A DNA stretch of 64,000 nucleotides from Roseimicrobium sp. ORNL1 (GCF_011044495.1 NZ_CP049143.1:5580001-5644000); one strand, 5' to 3'. Shown: positions 16,814-26,302, counted from the first letter of the stretch. Numbers and translations are program-made. Notes: generated by a model not told the origin, from the sequence alone.

Positions 16814-17533
16814 ATGGAATGTCCACGCTGCGGGAATCATGCCAAAGCACCCCAAGCCTCATGCAGGCATTGTGATTTCCATGCTGCCCAACTCACCGAG
16901 GAACTCGGCAGCAGCCTGGTGCGGATGGAGGCGCTCAACGACAATGCCAATTGCCTCAGGCTGAGGGATCGTCACTTCCTCATCGATGAACTCGAGTCTC
17001 TCCAGCAAGAGTTCCCGCAGGTGTTCTTTTGTGTTTTCCTCGGGATCCTGCCGCCGCAGCCGACCCTGCCCGAAACTTCCTTCTGGTTGCTGAACCATGC
17101 CGCCTTTCCCACCCAGGATGGCCCGCGACTGAATGAATATGCCGCGCTGCTCATGATCGATCCGGTGGCGAAGTGCGCCGGACTGAACTTGGGCTACGCG
17201 CTTGAAACGTTGATTCCGCAAAAGGAGCTCTCACGAATTCTCGCGGCCATGCGCACGCCGCTCTGGCATGGCGAGTTTGCCAATGCCATTGACCAGGCAC
17301 TCCAGTTGCTGGCCAGGGCCCTCCGCAAGGCGGGCAAACGTGTCCCAAAAAAGCAGGAATTCCGTCCCCCAGACACCGAAAAGGGTTTCCTGAACGCTAC
17401 CGGACTGCAAACCCTGCGACCAGCCACGCCTCCCCGGACGCTGTCAACGCTGTCCAAGGACATCACCTCGATGTCGCCACCTGCCGATGTCGATGACCGG
17501 GACTACCATTTCCCGCCACCCACTGCGAGATGA
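16814..17533 (+). CDS. Zinc-ribbon protein with TPM-like domain
   Basis: 239 residues. The N-terminus is a zinc ribbon: C3-x2-C6 and C17-x2-C20 (ECPRCGNHAKA...SCRHCDFH). Residues 45-170 form an alpha/beta domain resembling TPM (DUF477) domains, with RDRHFLIDELESLQQEFPQVF as helix and strand, LLMIDPVAKCAGLNLGYALETLIP, and LARALRKAGKR as terminal helix. The C-terminal 50 residues are Pro/Thr-rich and likely disordered. TPM domains occur in membrane-proximal proteins of unclear function (photosystem repair in plants). The last four bases overlap the start of the next gene (ATGA), whose tail is of the type often found in TPM proteins, so the two probably form a split TPM module. Confidence 0.75.
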   Translation: MECPRCGNHAKAPQASCRHCDFHAAQLTEELGSSLVRMEALNDNANCLRLRDRHFLIDELESLQQEFPQVFFCVFLGILPPQPTLPETSFWLLNHAAFPTQDGPRLNEYAALLMIDPVAKCAGLNLGYALETLIPQKELSRILAAMRTPLWHGEFANAIDQALQLLARALRKAGKRVPKKQEFRPPDTEKGFLNATGLQTLRPATPPRTLSTLSKDITSMSPPADVDDRDYHFPPPTAR

Positions 17534-18696
17534 TGTCGTCCAGATACATCTTTCCATACGCAATCTGCCTGGCGTGTGCGGCCCTGGGCATCGGCACGGC
17601 CCGCAGTGAAAGCATGTCCGTGGACGACGCCCTCCCCCTCCCCGCGTGGAGCCCGGAGGACACGGCCGCGCAGCAGGGCCTGCTCGAGACGCCTCCCCTC
17701 AGTGGCCTGCTCTGGCCGGACAATTTCGATCCAGACAAGCTTCAACCTCCAGAGCCGCAGGTGGCGGGCACTCCGGGTGCAGGCGAGCCCTCCGTAAGCC
17801 CCGCCCCCAAGAACCAGCGTGGACTGGGAGATAATTTTCTGCTTTTCATCCCCAAACCTGCTGCCCCTGCCGCCCAGCACGCGCTCCCTCCGGACAAGCC
17901 GCTTACCGAGGTGACGCGTGAGTTCATGGAACAATCCGAGCTGCTGGAGCCGGATGCCTTCCTGCTGGATCCGCTCACGCTGCTGCCTGAAACGCAATCG
18001 GAGGATCTGCGCCGTCTGCTCACCTTCCACGTCACGCAGTCCCACACCTCGGCCTACTTTCTCATGCTGGATGCTCATGAGAAGCTCTCGCCGAACGTGG
18101 ACCTGTCACGCCTCGCCGCGGGCAGATTGACCCGGGAACATGCGTGCCTCGCCGCCTTCCCCCTGGGCCAGCCATGGCGCGCGCGTCTCTTCGTCACCCG
18201 TGAAATCGCCTCAGGGGTAGAGCCTGGATATCTGCCCGGCATTCTTGAAGCCTGTGTGCAGGACGCGATGCGCGCCTCGGATCCGATGGACCAACTGCAG
18301 CGCTTCGCCACACAGCTCTCCATCCGTCTCATCTGGATGGAACGCGCCTATCCCAAGCTCTTCTCCGCAGAAGAGACAATCGCCGCCAGCGAGAGTGCAA
18401 AAGAGACGACGCCAGAGTCACTCACCTCCTTTGTACTCGCCGATGTGTCCCAGCCTCTCGTGCCCGAGGGTGATCTCTGGACGCGATGGACATTGCTCAC
18501 GCAGACACACGGTCGCACGATGCTGCTGGGCTTCTGCGGATTCCTTCTCGTGCTCGCAGGGCTGATTCGATTCGTCCGCTGGCGCAAGCGCCAACACGGT
18601 CGCACGGTGTGGATGCTCCCGGAAGTGGAAAGCACGCCACGCTTCGGCGGCGCCCACTGCGGCAGTGGTGGTGTGTGGATCAAGTATGGGGCGTAA
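17530..18696 (+). CDS. Exported single-pass membrane protein with Gly-rich tail, partner of the TPM-like gene
   Basis: 388 residues from ATG 17530, overlapping the upstream stop; a second ATG follows directly (17533). A signal peptide (YIFPYAICLACAALGIGTARS) is followed by a Pro/Asp-rich linker to about 130, a soluble domain (about 130-300, FHVTQSHTSAYFLMLDAHEKL, AAFPLGQPWRARLFVTREI), and a membrane segment at about 334-353 (MLLGFCGFLLVLAGLIRFV). The short remaining tail ends RFGGAHCGSGGVWIKYGA, the Arg-Gly-Gly/Gly-rich ending seen at the C-terminus of many TPM-domain membrane proteins. Function unknown; with the overlapping zinc-ribbon/TPM gene it presumably forms a membrane-linked pair. Confidence 0.72.
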   Translation: MMSSRYIFPYAICLACAALGIGTARSESMSVDDALPLPAWSPEDTAAQQGLLETPPLSGLLWPDNFDPDKLQPPEPQVAGTPGAGEPSVSPAPKNQRGLGDNFLLFIPKPAAPAAQHALPPDKPLTEVTREFMEQSELLEPDAFLLDPLTLLPETQSEDLRRLLTFHVTQSHTSAYFLMLDAHEKLSPNVDLSRLAAGRLTREHACLAAFPLGQPWRARLFVTREIASGVEPGYLPGILEACVQDAMRASDPMDQLQRFATQLSIRLIWMERAYPKLFSAEETIAASESAKETTPESLTSFVLADVSQPLVPEGDLWTRWTLLTQTHGRTMLLGFCGFLLVLAGLIRFVRWRKRQHGRTVWMLPEVESTPRFGGAHCGSGGVWIKYGA

Positions 18697-18792
18697 TGTC
18701 TGCTGCTAGTGCCTGGCGGTTTTTTCGGAGCAATTACCAAGGAAGCCAGGTCCTGCGCGTTTGGCTCTTTGATCAGGCAAACATTTCCTCGC

Positions 18793-19695
18793 ATGGCCAT
18801 CATGTGTCACTCACGCATCGTTGCCTTCCTTGCGGTAGCGTTGTTGCTTTGCGCCGCACGTTCCGCATCCGCACTGTCCCGTGCCTATCAGCCGCTGGTG
18901 GTGACGATCGCACAGGCAGACGCCATTGTGGAAGCCAACGTCACCACGCTATCCGCTTCGAATGCGAAGATGGGCTCCACTACCATCACAGTAAATCGTG
19001 TCTTGAAAGGCAAAGTCGCGGAAGGAACGATGGATGTGACCATGAGCGAGATCTCGCGCTACTGGGTCGGGATCCCGTGGAAGGAAGGCGGACGATTTAT
19101 TCTGTTCCTCCAACAAAGACGCGGACAAGCTGGTTTCGAAATCATGGATCATGGCTCGCGTCCCCATACCGATGACGATGCCAGCGAGATCGCTTCTTTG
19201 ATCCAACGTTTACCGGGCTGGTCCAAACCGGAAAACGGCCTGTCTACTCTACTGACCACTGAACGCGTGAGGTATCGCGTAGACGATGAAATCGATTTGT
19301 GCGTAGGTTGCCGCAATGACTCGGATACGGATATCAAGATTCGCTACACCGACTGGCCGCGCGAGACCAGTTCCAGATGGAAACTGGAAGTGCAGAAGGA
19401 AGGCGACGCGCTGATCGCTGCGCAGCCCCATCCCACCATCACGCCAAAAGACATCGAGGATTACTTTTCCAAACACGGCAGGACCTACGCGGTGACATTG
19501 AAACCCGGCGAGCATCACTGGGTGTATCTCAAGCGCATCAACACCGCAAAACCCGGATGGGGCTACAAGGAGGAACTCGACTTCAAATACTATCCCATGA
19601 CCTCTCCCGGAAAATACACGCTGAGTGTCATCGGAGAAAACCTCCTGGCTAAAGGATGGATCAAGGCCGGGAGTATCGAGGTGACTCTGGAGTGA
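18793..19695 (+). CDS. Exported protein of unknown function
   Basis: 300 residues from ATG 18793 (second ATG at 18802); the in-frame extension upstream to 18709 is not protein-like. A signal peptide (VAFLAVALLLCAARSASA) is followed by a beta-rich domain beginning VVTIAQADAIVEANVTTL...ITVNRVLKGKVAEG, a pattern recurring in exported proteins annotated only as hypothetical. The second half (VRYRVDDEIDLCVGCRNDSDTDIKIRY, then YFSKHGRTYAVTLKPGEHHWVYLKRI) looks like an immunoglobulin-like sandwich. No catalytic motif is seen. It lies 96 bp after the TPM pair on the same strand, so it could be co-transcribed. Confidence 0.7.
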   Translation: MAIMCHSRIVAFLAVALLLCAARSASALSRAYQPLVVTIAQADAIVEANVTTLSASNAKMGSTTITVNRVLKGKVAEGTMDVTMSEISRYWVGIPWKEGGRFILFLQQRRGQAGFEIMDHGSRPHTDDDASEIASLIQRLPGWSKPENGLSTLLTTERVRYRVDDEIDLCVGCRNDSDTDIKIRYTDWPRETSSRWKLEVQKEGDALIAAQPHPTITPKDIEDYFSKHGRTYAVTLKPGEHHWVYLKRINTAKPGWGYKEELDFKYYPMTSPGKYTLSVIGENLLAKGWIKAGSIEVTLE

Positions 19696-19785
19696 TACGG
19701 CTCGGTCTTTGCCTCGCCAGCAATACACAGCGCAAAAAATATTGCCGGGCCAAAAGCACTTCTGCGACGATGCTACGCGTATCGT

Positions 19786-20112
19786 ATGACACCACCTGTC
19801 ACCAATCTCTTTGCCCCGGCTTCAGGCGTGGACTCTGAGCGCGAAACTTTTCATCCCCTCCTGGAGTCCCCGCACGTAAAGTTGGAGCATATCATCTCCC
19901 GCGGCCAGTCGAGTCCGCCGGATTTCTGGTATGACCAGAAAGAGGATGAATGGGTGCTGCTCTTGCGTGGTGGCGCAACGCTGGAGTTTGCCGATGGCGG
20001 CATGGTGGAACTCCATTCGGGGGACCACCTCACCATCCCCAAACACGTGCGTCATCGGGTGCACCGGACCAGCGAAGATGCGATTTGGCTGGCGCTTTTC
20101 TTGAAGGTGTGA
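19786..20112 (+). CDS. Small cupin-domain protein
   Basis: 108 residues forming a single cupin barrel. The signatures are a first motif around FWYDQKEDEWVLLLRGGATLEF (residues 46-67) and a second around ELHSGDHLTIPKHVRHRVH (72-90). The first motif has E but not the usual pair of His, so metal binding would rest on the E and on His in PKHVRHRVH. Proteins of this length and pattern are commonly annotated as cupin-domain proteins of unknown substrate. The gene stands alone, 90 bp after the preceding stop and 156 bp before rnr on the same strand. Confidence 0.85.
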   Translation: MTPPVTNLFAPASGVDSERETFHPLLESPHVKLEHIISRGQSSPPDFWYDQKEDEWVLLLRGGATLEFADGGMVELHSGDHLTIPKHVRHRVHRTSEDAIWLALFLKV

Positions 20113-20268
20113 TAGGGTGCACCGTCAACTATTAAAAAGTCAGTCACATGTTGTGTTAAAGTAAGTGGTAGGAAGCACACGATGCTCACGCCGCACCCGC
20201 CTCCGACCTGAGGCGCGATACATCCCCGACATGGGGCTCCCTGTACCCAGGGTTTGTCAGTCAGTTAT

Positions 20269-22899
20269 ATGGAAACCAAAATACTCAAATTGCTCGGACG
20301 CGCCGACTATGTGCCGTCCAATGTACCCCAGCTCATCGGAGGGCTTGGCTTGCACGCCAGCCAGCAGCAGGAGCTGCAGGAGGTACTGCACACGCTCGAA
20401 ACCGACGGAAAAATTCTCCGTACCAAGGGCAACCGTTACATTCTCTCCCAGCCGGCGGACATGGTGGCCGGCATCATCCAGATCAACCGCGCAGGAAAAG
20501 GCTTCCTGCTGCCCGATGAACCGGGAGCCGTCGAAATCGTGATCCAAGAAGCCTCCACCGGCACCGCGCTGAATGGTGACCGCGTGCTGGTGCGCCGTGA
20601 CGTGAAGCCTCGTGGCCTGCGTCCGAAAACAGCGAGTGAGGCTGAGGAAGTCACCGGCACCGTGGTGCGCATCCTGGAACGCAAGCGCAGCCGCCTCGTG
20701 GGCACGCTCAAGCAGGCGCGCGAGTTCCTCTACGTCGTGCCGGATGATCCCCGCATCCCCCACCACATCTCCGTGCCGCCGGCACGCGATACCGGACGCC
20801 CCGGAGTGGTGGGCGACAAGGTGGTGGTGGAACTCACCCACTGGGAAAATCGCTTCACACCGCCGGAAGGTGAGATCGTGGAAGTGCTCGGACCACCCGA
20901 TGCCGAGGGCGTGGACATGCTCTCCGTGCTGCGCAACTACGGCCTCCCACTGAGTTTCCCCAAGGAAGTGCTCGATGAGGCAAACTCCATTGTGCATGGC
21001 CTGGGTCGCGCGAATAACGAGCCTTCCGAGGAAGATTTCGTCGGGCGTCTTGATTGCCGCGAGCACATGGTGATCACCATCGACCCGGATGATGCGAAGG
21101 ACTTCGATGACGCCATCTGCCTGCAGCGCCAGTCGAAGGATCACTGGAAGCTATGGGTGCACATCGCGGATGTCTCCCACTACGTGAAGCCTGGCAGCCT
21201 GCTGGACAAGGAGGCCTATGAACGCGGGAACTCCACCTACCTCGTGGATCGCGTTATCCCCATGCTCCCGGAAGCACTCAGCAATGGGCTCTGCTCCCTG
21301 AAGCCTGGCGTCGCGCGCCTGACGAAGTGTGTGGAATTCGACCTGGCAACGGATGGCACGGTGGTGAAGGCCACGTTCCACTCCGCGGTGATCCGCTCCC
21401 AGCGACGCTACACCTATCAGGAAGCCTACAAGATCATCAAGGGCCAGCCGCAGGATGATATGGAGCGCATGCTGCATGCGGCGCACCAGATGGCACAGCG
21501 CATCCGCGCGAAGCGCTTCCGTACCGGTGCACTGGACCTTGAGTTCCCGGAGAACAAGATCCGTCTCGACGAGCGCGGTCGCGTGCTGCGCATCGAGCGC
21601 ATCGAGAACGATGAATCCCACCAGCTCATTGAAGAGTACATGCTGCTCGCCAATGAAGCCGTAGCCGGCCGCCTCATGGCCCTGGCACGCCCTTCCGTGT
21701 ACCGTGTGCACGAGAAACCCAAGGCCAAGCGCCTGGAGGCCTTCCAAGACGACGTGCTCGGTCATCGAGTCCCCTGCGGTGACCTCACGAAGCGTGATGA
21801 AGTGCAAAAGCTCCTGCGTACGCTGGAGAAGCTACCCATCGGCCCTGCGCTGAAGATTGGCTTCTTGCGCTCCTTGATGCGTGCACGCTATGCGGTGGAG
21901 CCGCTCGGTCACTACGGACTGAACAAGCAGAAGTACACCCACTTCACCTCGCCCATCCGCCGTTACTCGGATTTGGTGGTGCATCGCACCCTCTTCAACA
22001 ACCAGCTCATCCCCGTGCCGGAGTTGAAGAAGACTGCGGAGCATATCAGCAACACCGAACGCGTCTCCTCCGACGCGGAACGCGACAGCAAGGATGTGAA
22101 GCTCTATGCGCACCTGAAGGCCCAGCTCAAGTCCGGTGAACTCCAGACCTACCAGGCTCTCGTCACGGATGTGCGGAACTTCGGCTTCTTCGTGGATGTC
22201 ACCGATCTCGGCATGAGCGGTCTGATTCACCTCTCCTCGCTCACGGATGATTTCTTCATCTTCGATGATGTGCGCAATCAGCTCGTGGGCCGGCACACAC
22301 GCCGTGTCATCAAACTCGGAGATCGACTGTCCGTGCAGATCTACCGAATCGACGAGACCAAGAAGCAGGTGGACTTCCAGCTTGCCCCGCAAAGTGGTGA
22401 TGATGCCCGCGATGGCCGCGACCGTGACACCCGCAGGTCGGACTTCTCCCGCACACGGTCAGGCTCACGTGGTCCGCAGACACGCGAAGAGCGCTCCTCT
22501 CGCCCTCGGCCCGATGGTGTGCGCCCTCGTACCCTATTTCCGTCTGAGCAGAGGGAGGGTCCCCGCCCAGACCGTCCGGCACGCAAACCGGAAGTCGAGT
22601 CGCCAGAAGAACTGCAGCTGGCCTCTGGTCGGAAGCGCGGTGGCAAAGGTGGTCCCATGCAAGGCAGGCCGCCCGGCAGCGAAAGTGACGGCGGCGGATT
22701 TAGGGGAGGCTTCTCCAAGAAACGCCCGCACAGCTCCAAGAAATCTACACCTCGCCGTGACCATGGCCACGGAGAAGGCACAGGAACTGGCAGTAGCAGC
22801 GCTGGACGCACGGATGGCTTCGCCAAAAAACGTCCTTTCAAGAAAGGACCTGGTGGGTTTGCGAAGAAGAACTCAGCGAAGCGCGGCAAGAGGAAATAA
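20269..22899 (+). CDS. rnr: Ribonuclease R
   Basis: 876 residues from ATG 20269; a TTG five codons upstream is a less likely start. It is a processive 3'-5' exoribonuclease of the RNase II/R family, degrading structured RNA. Order of parts: an N-terminal winged-helix region (1-65), OB-fold cold-shock domains (65-225), the RNB catalytic domain starting DPDDAKDFDDAI at 272 (D272, D278, D280, D281 as the magnesium cluster), an S1 domain at about 624-708 (TDVRNFGFFVDVTDLGMSGLIH split over the segment), then about 165 residues of Arg/Gly/Ser/Lys-rich low complexity ending KKNSAKRGKRK. The basic tail is longer than in E. coli RNase R and probably binds RNA or ribosomes. smpB, its functional partner in trans-translation, is 6 kb downstream on the other strand. 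Confidence 0.96.
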   Translation: METKILKLLGRADYVPSNVPQLIGGLGLHASQQQELQEVLHTLETDGKILRTKGNRYILSQPADMVAGIIQINRAGKGFLLPDEPGAVEIVIQEASTGTALNGDRVLVRRDVKPRGLRPKTASEAEEVTGTVVRILERKRSRLVGTLKQAREFLYVVPDDPRIPHHISVPPARDTGRPGVVGDKVVVELTHWENRFTPPEGEIVEVLGPPDAEGVDMLSVLRNYGLPLSFPKEVLDEANSIVHGLGRANNEPSEEDFVGRLDCREHMVITIDPDDAKDFDDAICLQRQSKDHWKLWVHIADVSHYVKPGSLLDKEAYERGNSTYLVDRVIPMLPEALSNGLCSLKPGVARLTKCVEFDLATDGTVVKATFHSAVIRSQRRYTYQEAYKIIKGQPQDDMERMLHAAHQMAQRIRAKRFRTGALDLEFPENKIRLDERGRVLRIERIENDESHQLIEEYMLLANEAVAGRLMALARPSVYRVHEKPKAKRLEAFQDDVLGHRVPCGDLTKRDEVQKLLRTLEKLPIGPALKIGFLRSLMRARYAVEPLGHYGLNKQKYTHFTSPIRRYSDLVVHRTLFNNQLIPVPELKKTAEHISNTERVSSDAERDSKDVKLYAHLKAQLKSGELQTYQALVTDVRNFGFFVDVTDLGMSGLIHLSSLTDDFFIFDDVRNQLVGRHTRRVIKLGDRLSVQIYRIDETKKQVDFQLAPQSGDDARDGRDRDTRRSDFSRTRSGSRGPQTREERSSRPRPDGVRPRTLFPSEQREGPRPDRPARKPEVESPEELQLASGRKRGGKGGPMQGRPPGSESDGGGFRGGFSKKRPHSSKKSTPRRDHGHGEGTGTGSSSAGRTDGFAKKRPFKKGPGGFAKKNSAKRGKRK

Positions 22900-22994
22900 G
22901 AAGAGAGCCGGCTCTACCAAAGCAGCCCCAACTACCTTGTCCCTCAAACCGTATGAGCGTCAGGTCAGCTGTGTGGAATCCGTGACGCGCAGCG

Positions 22995-23143
22995 TCCCTG
23001 GACTGCGTGCAGCCCTGCTGCCGCTTTCCAGAGTCTGCAGCCTGCTGCAGCGATGGTGACACAAGCTCGCGGTGCTATGCGTCCTGAAAACTTGGCGACT
23101 TCGTCGCGGTGCAGCGTGCAGCAGGCTGCACGCAGTCCAGGGA
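22995..23143. repeat. 149-bp inverted-repeat element (MITE/REP-like) between rnr and polX
   Basis: The gap 22900-23238 holds no gene. A 26-base left arm (22995-23020, starts TCCCTGGACTGCGTGCAG) matches the reverse complement of the right arm (23119-23143) except for one inserted base. The interior contains a further GCAGCCTGCTGCAGC near-palindrome. Translation gives stretches such as AAGCRLWKAAAGLHAVQ, which I recall as recurrent spurious peptides in verrucomicrobial annotations, indicating a dispersed family. Confidence 0.75.
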
Positions 23144-23238
23144 TGCTTCGTATCACAGCATCCAGATCAACCGCGTGAAACTCCCTCTCTATGCCATGTC
23201 ACAGGGCCTGACACGATTCGCTAAGTAGTGCGTCAGGT

Positions 23239-24981
23239 CTATGATTCCCTCTTCACTCTCAACGCCTGCTCCACCTGCCCCAGCGGCAGGCAGTTGATCA
23301 CATCCTCCCGCGTGAGCCAACCCTTGCGCGCGATGCGGGCGCCGAAGAAGACATCCTGCAAACCACGCGTGCTGTGTGCATCCGGATTGATGGCGCACTT
23401 CACGCCCTTCTCCTTCGCCATCTTCCACCAGCGCCAGTCCATGTCGAGACGCCAGGGATTCGCATTGATCTCAATGATGGTCCCCGTGGCTGCGGCTGCC
23501 TCGATGATCTCAGGAATGTTCACCGCATAGCTGGGACGTGATAGCAGAAGACGACCCGTGACGTGACCCAGCATGGTCACATACGGATTCTCAATCGCCT
23601 TGATGATACGCTTCGTCATCTCCGCCTCGGAGAGCGTGAAGAGGTTGTGCACACTCGCCACCACGTAGTCGAGCCCCGCCATCACTTCATCGCTGAAGTC
23701 CAGCGCGCCATCCTTGAGAATATCGACCTCACTGCCAGCGAAGATGCGGAAGCCTTCCTTCGCATACTCGGCGTTCAGTTTTCGAATCTCCTCCACCTGC
23801 GCAGCGAGACGCGTTTCGTTCAGCCCATTCGCTTGGAAGGATGACTTACTGTGGTCTGCGATGCCCAAGTATTGCCAGCCCACTTCCTGGGCCGCTTCCG
23901 CCATCTCACGCAACGTTGCTGCACCATCGCTGGCCACGGTGTGATTGTGGAAGCAGCCGCGGAGATTCTGAAGCTCCACGAGACGCGGAATCTTCCCCTC
24001 CTCTGCTGCTTCGATTTCGCCGGTGTTCTCACGCAACTCCGCAGGAACCAGATCGAGATCGAGGGCGCGGTACACATCCGCCTCCTCCAGGCACTTCGGC
24101 GGCTCCTTGCCGTTGCCGTTCGCCACGGGAGTGAAGCTGTACTCATTGAGAGACCATCCACGCTCTAGCGCGCGGCTGCGGAGGACGATGTTATGCTCCT
24201 TGCTTCCGGTGAAGTACACCAGCGCGCAGGCGAACTCATCATTCGTCACCACGCGCAGATCGCACTGCACTCCGCTGTCGAGCACGACGCTCGCCTTCGT
24301 CTCACCATGGCCCAGCACCTGGGTCACTCCGGGCATGTGGACGAAATCCTCCAGTACTTCCTTCGGGCGACGTGAGGCCGCGAGGAAGTCGAGATCATGC
24401 ACCGTCTCCTTGCCACGGCGATAGCTGCCGCCCACTTCCACGCGGGAGACATCCGGATGATCGCGCAACATCTCCAGTACGCCCATGACGATGGGCGCCA
24501 CCTGCTCCTGACGGAACTCGTGCGCATGGCTCTCGCGGAAGCTGATGCCCTGCAGCAGCTTCTCCGCCGTCTTCGCACCGAAGCCCGGGAGCTTCGCCGC
24601 CTCACCGTTTTCACAAACGCGCTTCAGGTCGGCGATGGACTTCACGCCCAGCATAGCGAACAAGGCGGCGATCTTCTTTGCCCCAAGTCCCTGCACCTCG
24701 AACAGCTCCAAAATTCCATCACCGAACTCGGCCTTGAGCCTCTCGTAGAACTCCAGCTTCCCAGTGCTGGCCAGTTCATGCAGCTTCTGCTGAAGCGCAT
24801 CGCCAATGCCCTTGATGCCGCCGAGGTCATTCGCTTTCGCGCGCGCCACGATGTCACCGCTGAAGTTCTCCACCACATCGGCTCCTGTCGTGTAAGCGCG
24901 GATCTTGAAAGGGTTCTCTCCCTTGAGTTCCAGCAGCCGCGCAATGTTGCGCAGCACCTCGGCCATCTGTTCAGCGGTCAT
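23239..24981 (-). CDS. polX: DNA polymerase/3'-5' exonuclease PolX (family X polymerase plus PHP domain)
   Basis: 580 residues from ATG 24981; the open frame extends upstream but only as Ser/Arg-rich non-coding sequence. The N-terminus holds helix-hairpin-helix units (GGIKGIGDALQQKL, VQGLGAKKIAALF, LPGFGAKTAEKLL) that bind DNA. The nucleotidyltransferase signature GGSYRRG (184-190) with HDLD (D196, D198) gives the polymerase active-site Asp residues. The PHP domain begins HNHTVASDG (H345, H347) and includes GIADHSKSS, AGSEVDIL and NPDAHS as metal ligands of the exonuclease. Length is normal for bacterial PolX, which fills gaps in base excision repair and end joining. It is convergent with rnr across the repeat element. 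Confidence 0.95.
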   Translation of the reverse strand: MTAEQMAEVLRNIARLLELKGENPFKIRAYTTGADVVENFSGDIVARAKANDLGGIKGIGDALQQKLHELASTGKLEFYERLKAEFGDGILELFEVQGLGAKKIAALFAMLGVKSIADLKRVCENGEAAKLPGFGAKTAEKLLQGISFRESHAHEFRQEQVAPIVMGVLEMLRDHPDVSRVEVGGSYRRGKETVHDLDFLAASRRPKEVLEDFVHMPGVTQVLGHGETKASVVLDSGVQCDLRVVTNDEFACALVYFTGSKEHNIVLRSRALERGWSLNEYSFTPVANGNGKEPPKCLEEADVYRALDLDLVPAELRENTGEIEAAEEGKIPRLVELQNLRGCFHNHTVASDGAATLREMAEAAQEVGWQYLGIADHSKSSFQANGLNETRLAAQVEEIRKLNAEYAKEGFRIFAGSEVDILKDGALDFSDEVMAGLDYVVASVHNLFTLSEAEMTKRIIKAIENPYVTMLGHVTGRLLLSRPSYAVNIPEIIEAAAATGTIIEINANPWRLDMDWRWWKMAKEKGVKCAINPDAHSTRGLQDVFFGARIARKGWLTREDVINCLPLGQVEQALRVKRES

Positions 24982-25039
24982 GGCCGCATGGTGGCGAGAT
25001 GACCTCAGATGTCCATGGGCAAAGTGGTGGCCACCTCGT

Positions 25040-26302
25040 CTACACTCCCGCCATCTCCAGCCCGCGCATGGTGCCGGTGCTGGAGGCGAAAGAGGAAGAC
25101 TCGATGCCCAGACGCTGCAGCATGCTGACGAAGAGATTGGGCAGTGGGTAGTTGTTCTTCTGGTCGAAGGCGAGGTGCTGGCCGTGCTTGAACCCACCAC
25201 CAGCGAGAATGACAGGCAGGTTCGTCGTGAGGTGGCCGCTGGCATTGCCGAGGTTGCTACCCAGAAGCACCTGCGTGTTGTCCAGCAAACAGGAACCACC
25301 ATCCGTGCTTTGCTTCAAACTGCCGAGGAATGCCCAGAAGGCATCGATAGTAGCACGCTCAATCAGCGCAAGCTGGCCCATCATCTCCGGGTTCTTCCCA
25401 TGGTGTGAGAGGGCATGATACGCCTGTGTCACCCCCTTGATGGTGGGAACCAGTCCATAGCCCGTTCCACCCAGCGCGATGACGCGGGTGGAGTCGGTTT
25501 CCAGAGCGAGGCGAATCACGTCGAAGTTCGCCTTGAAGGTGCCGACGAGATCCGTGCCATCGATTTTGCCGGGCTGCGTCGCATTCACCTTCGGTTTCGG
25601 TGTCTGGCTCCAAGCCTGAGCCTTGGAGAGACGCTGCTCCGTCTCGCGTACAGCAGTGAAGAACTGGTCCAGCTTGTCACGGTCAGCAGCACTCACCTTG
25701 CCCTCCATGGACTTCGCATCTTCCAATACCGTATCCATGATGCTGCGCCCCTGATCGAGCTCCTGCTCCTGCGCGGCGATTTCCTTCGGCGTGCCGGTGA
25801 GGAAGAGCTTGGCGAAGGCCTTCGCGGGAGACTGCTCCACGGGAATGGGCACACCATTCGCCGTCCATGAAAGAGAGTGGTCACCTAGCGTGAGTGAAGC
25901 GAAGCGGGTCTTCTCACCAATCTGCTTCGCCACGTACTGGTCCAGCGAAATGCTGTTCTTGAAGCTGCGCGAGCCCGGATGCGCTGCCGCGGTGAGGAAG
26001 GACTTCTCTGCCGAGTGACCACCATCCACATCCGGATGACTCACACCGGAGAAAACGGTGAAGTCGCTACGCAAGGCCTCGCCCGGCTTCAAGTACTCGC
26101 TCAGTTCATAACCCGTGCCTGTGCCCGTTGGGAAGAACTTTTCACCGAGGAAACCCAAGGGAATGTTGATGGCCACCATGCGTCGCGGTGACGTCGCCGC
26201 AGCAGCAGCGGCTCGTGTACCGGGCATCATCGCTTCAAGTAGCGGGAGCGCGAGGCTCACACCGGCTCCACGGAGGAAGGTTCTGCGGGAAAGTTGCTTC
26301 AT
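25040..26302 (-). CDS. DUF1552 domain protein with Tat-type signal
   Basis: 420 residues. The N-terminus MKQLSRRTFLRGAGVSLALPLLEA carries the twin-arginine motif RRTFLRG, so it is probably exported folded by Tat. The body is typical of DUF1552 proteins: MVAINIPLGFLGEKFFP, FSGVSHPDVDGGHSAEKSFL, GSNLGNASGHLTTNLPVILAGGGF and the ending NLFVSMLQRLG. The family is distantly related to the DUF1501/sulfatase-like fold; function is unknown, but it nearly always accompanies DUF1592 cytochrome-type proteins in Planctomycetota and Verrucomicrobiota. Here it follows the DUF1592 gene after 18 bp on the same strand, so the two form an operon and probably act together in the periplasm. Confidence 0.95.
   Translation of the reverse strand: MKQLSRRTFLRGAGVSLALPLLEAMMPGTRAAAAAATSPRRMVAINIPLGFLGEKFFPTGTGTGYELSEYLKPGEALRSDFTVFSGVSHPDVDGGHSAEKSFLTAAAHPGSRSFKNSISLDQYVAKQIGEKTRFASLTLGDHSLSWTANGVPIPVEQSPAKAFAKLFLTGTPKEIAAQEQELDQGRSIMDTVLEDAKSMEGKVSAADRDKLDQFFTAVRETEQRLSKAQAWSQTPKPKVNATQPGKIDGTDLVGTFKANFDVIRLALETDSTRVIALGGTGYGLVPTIKGVTQAYHALSHHGKNPEMMGQLALIERATIDAFWAFLGSLKQSTDGGSCLLDNTQVLLGSNLGNASGHLTTNLPVILAGGGFKHGQHLAFDQKNNYPLPNLFVSMLQRLGIESSSFASSTGTMRGLEMAGV

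Noticed and set aside
24982-25302. Upstream in-frame extension of polX
   Set aside because: Composition is Ser/Arg/Thr-rich and overlaps the end of the DUF1552 gene; the family N-terminus is at ATG 24981.
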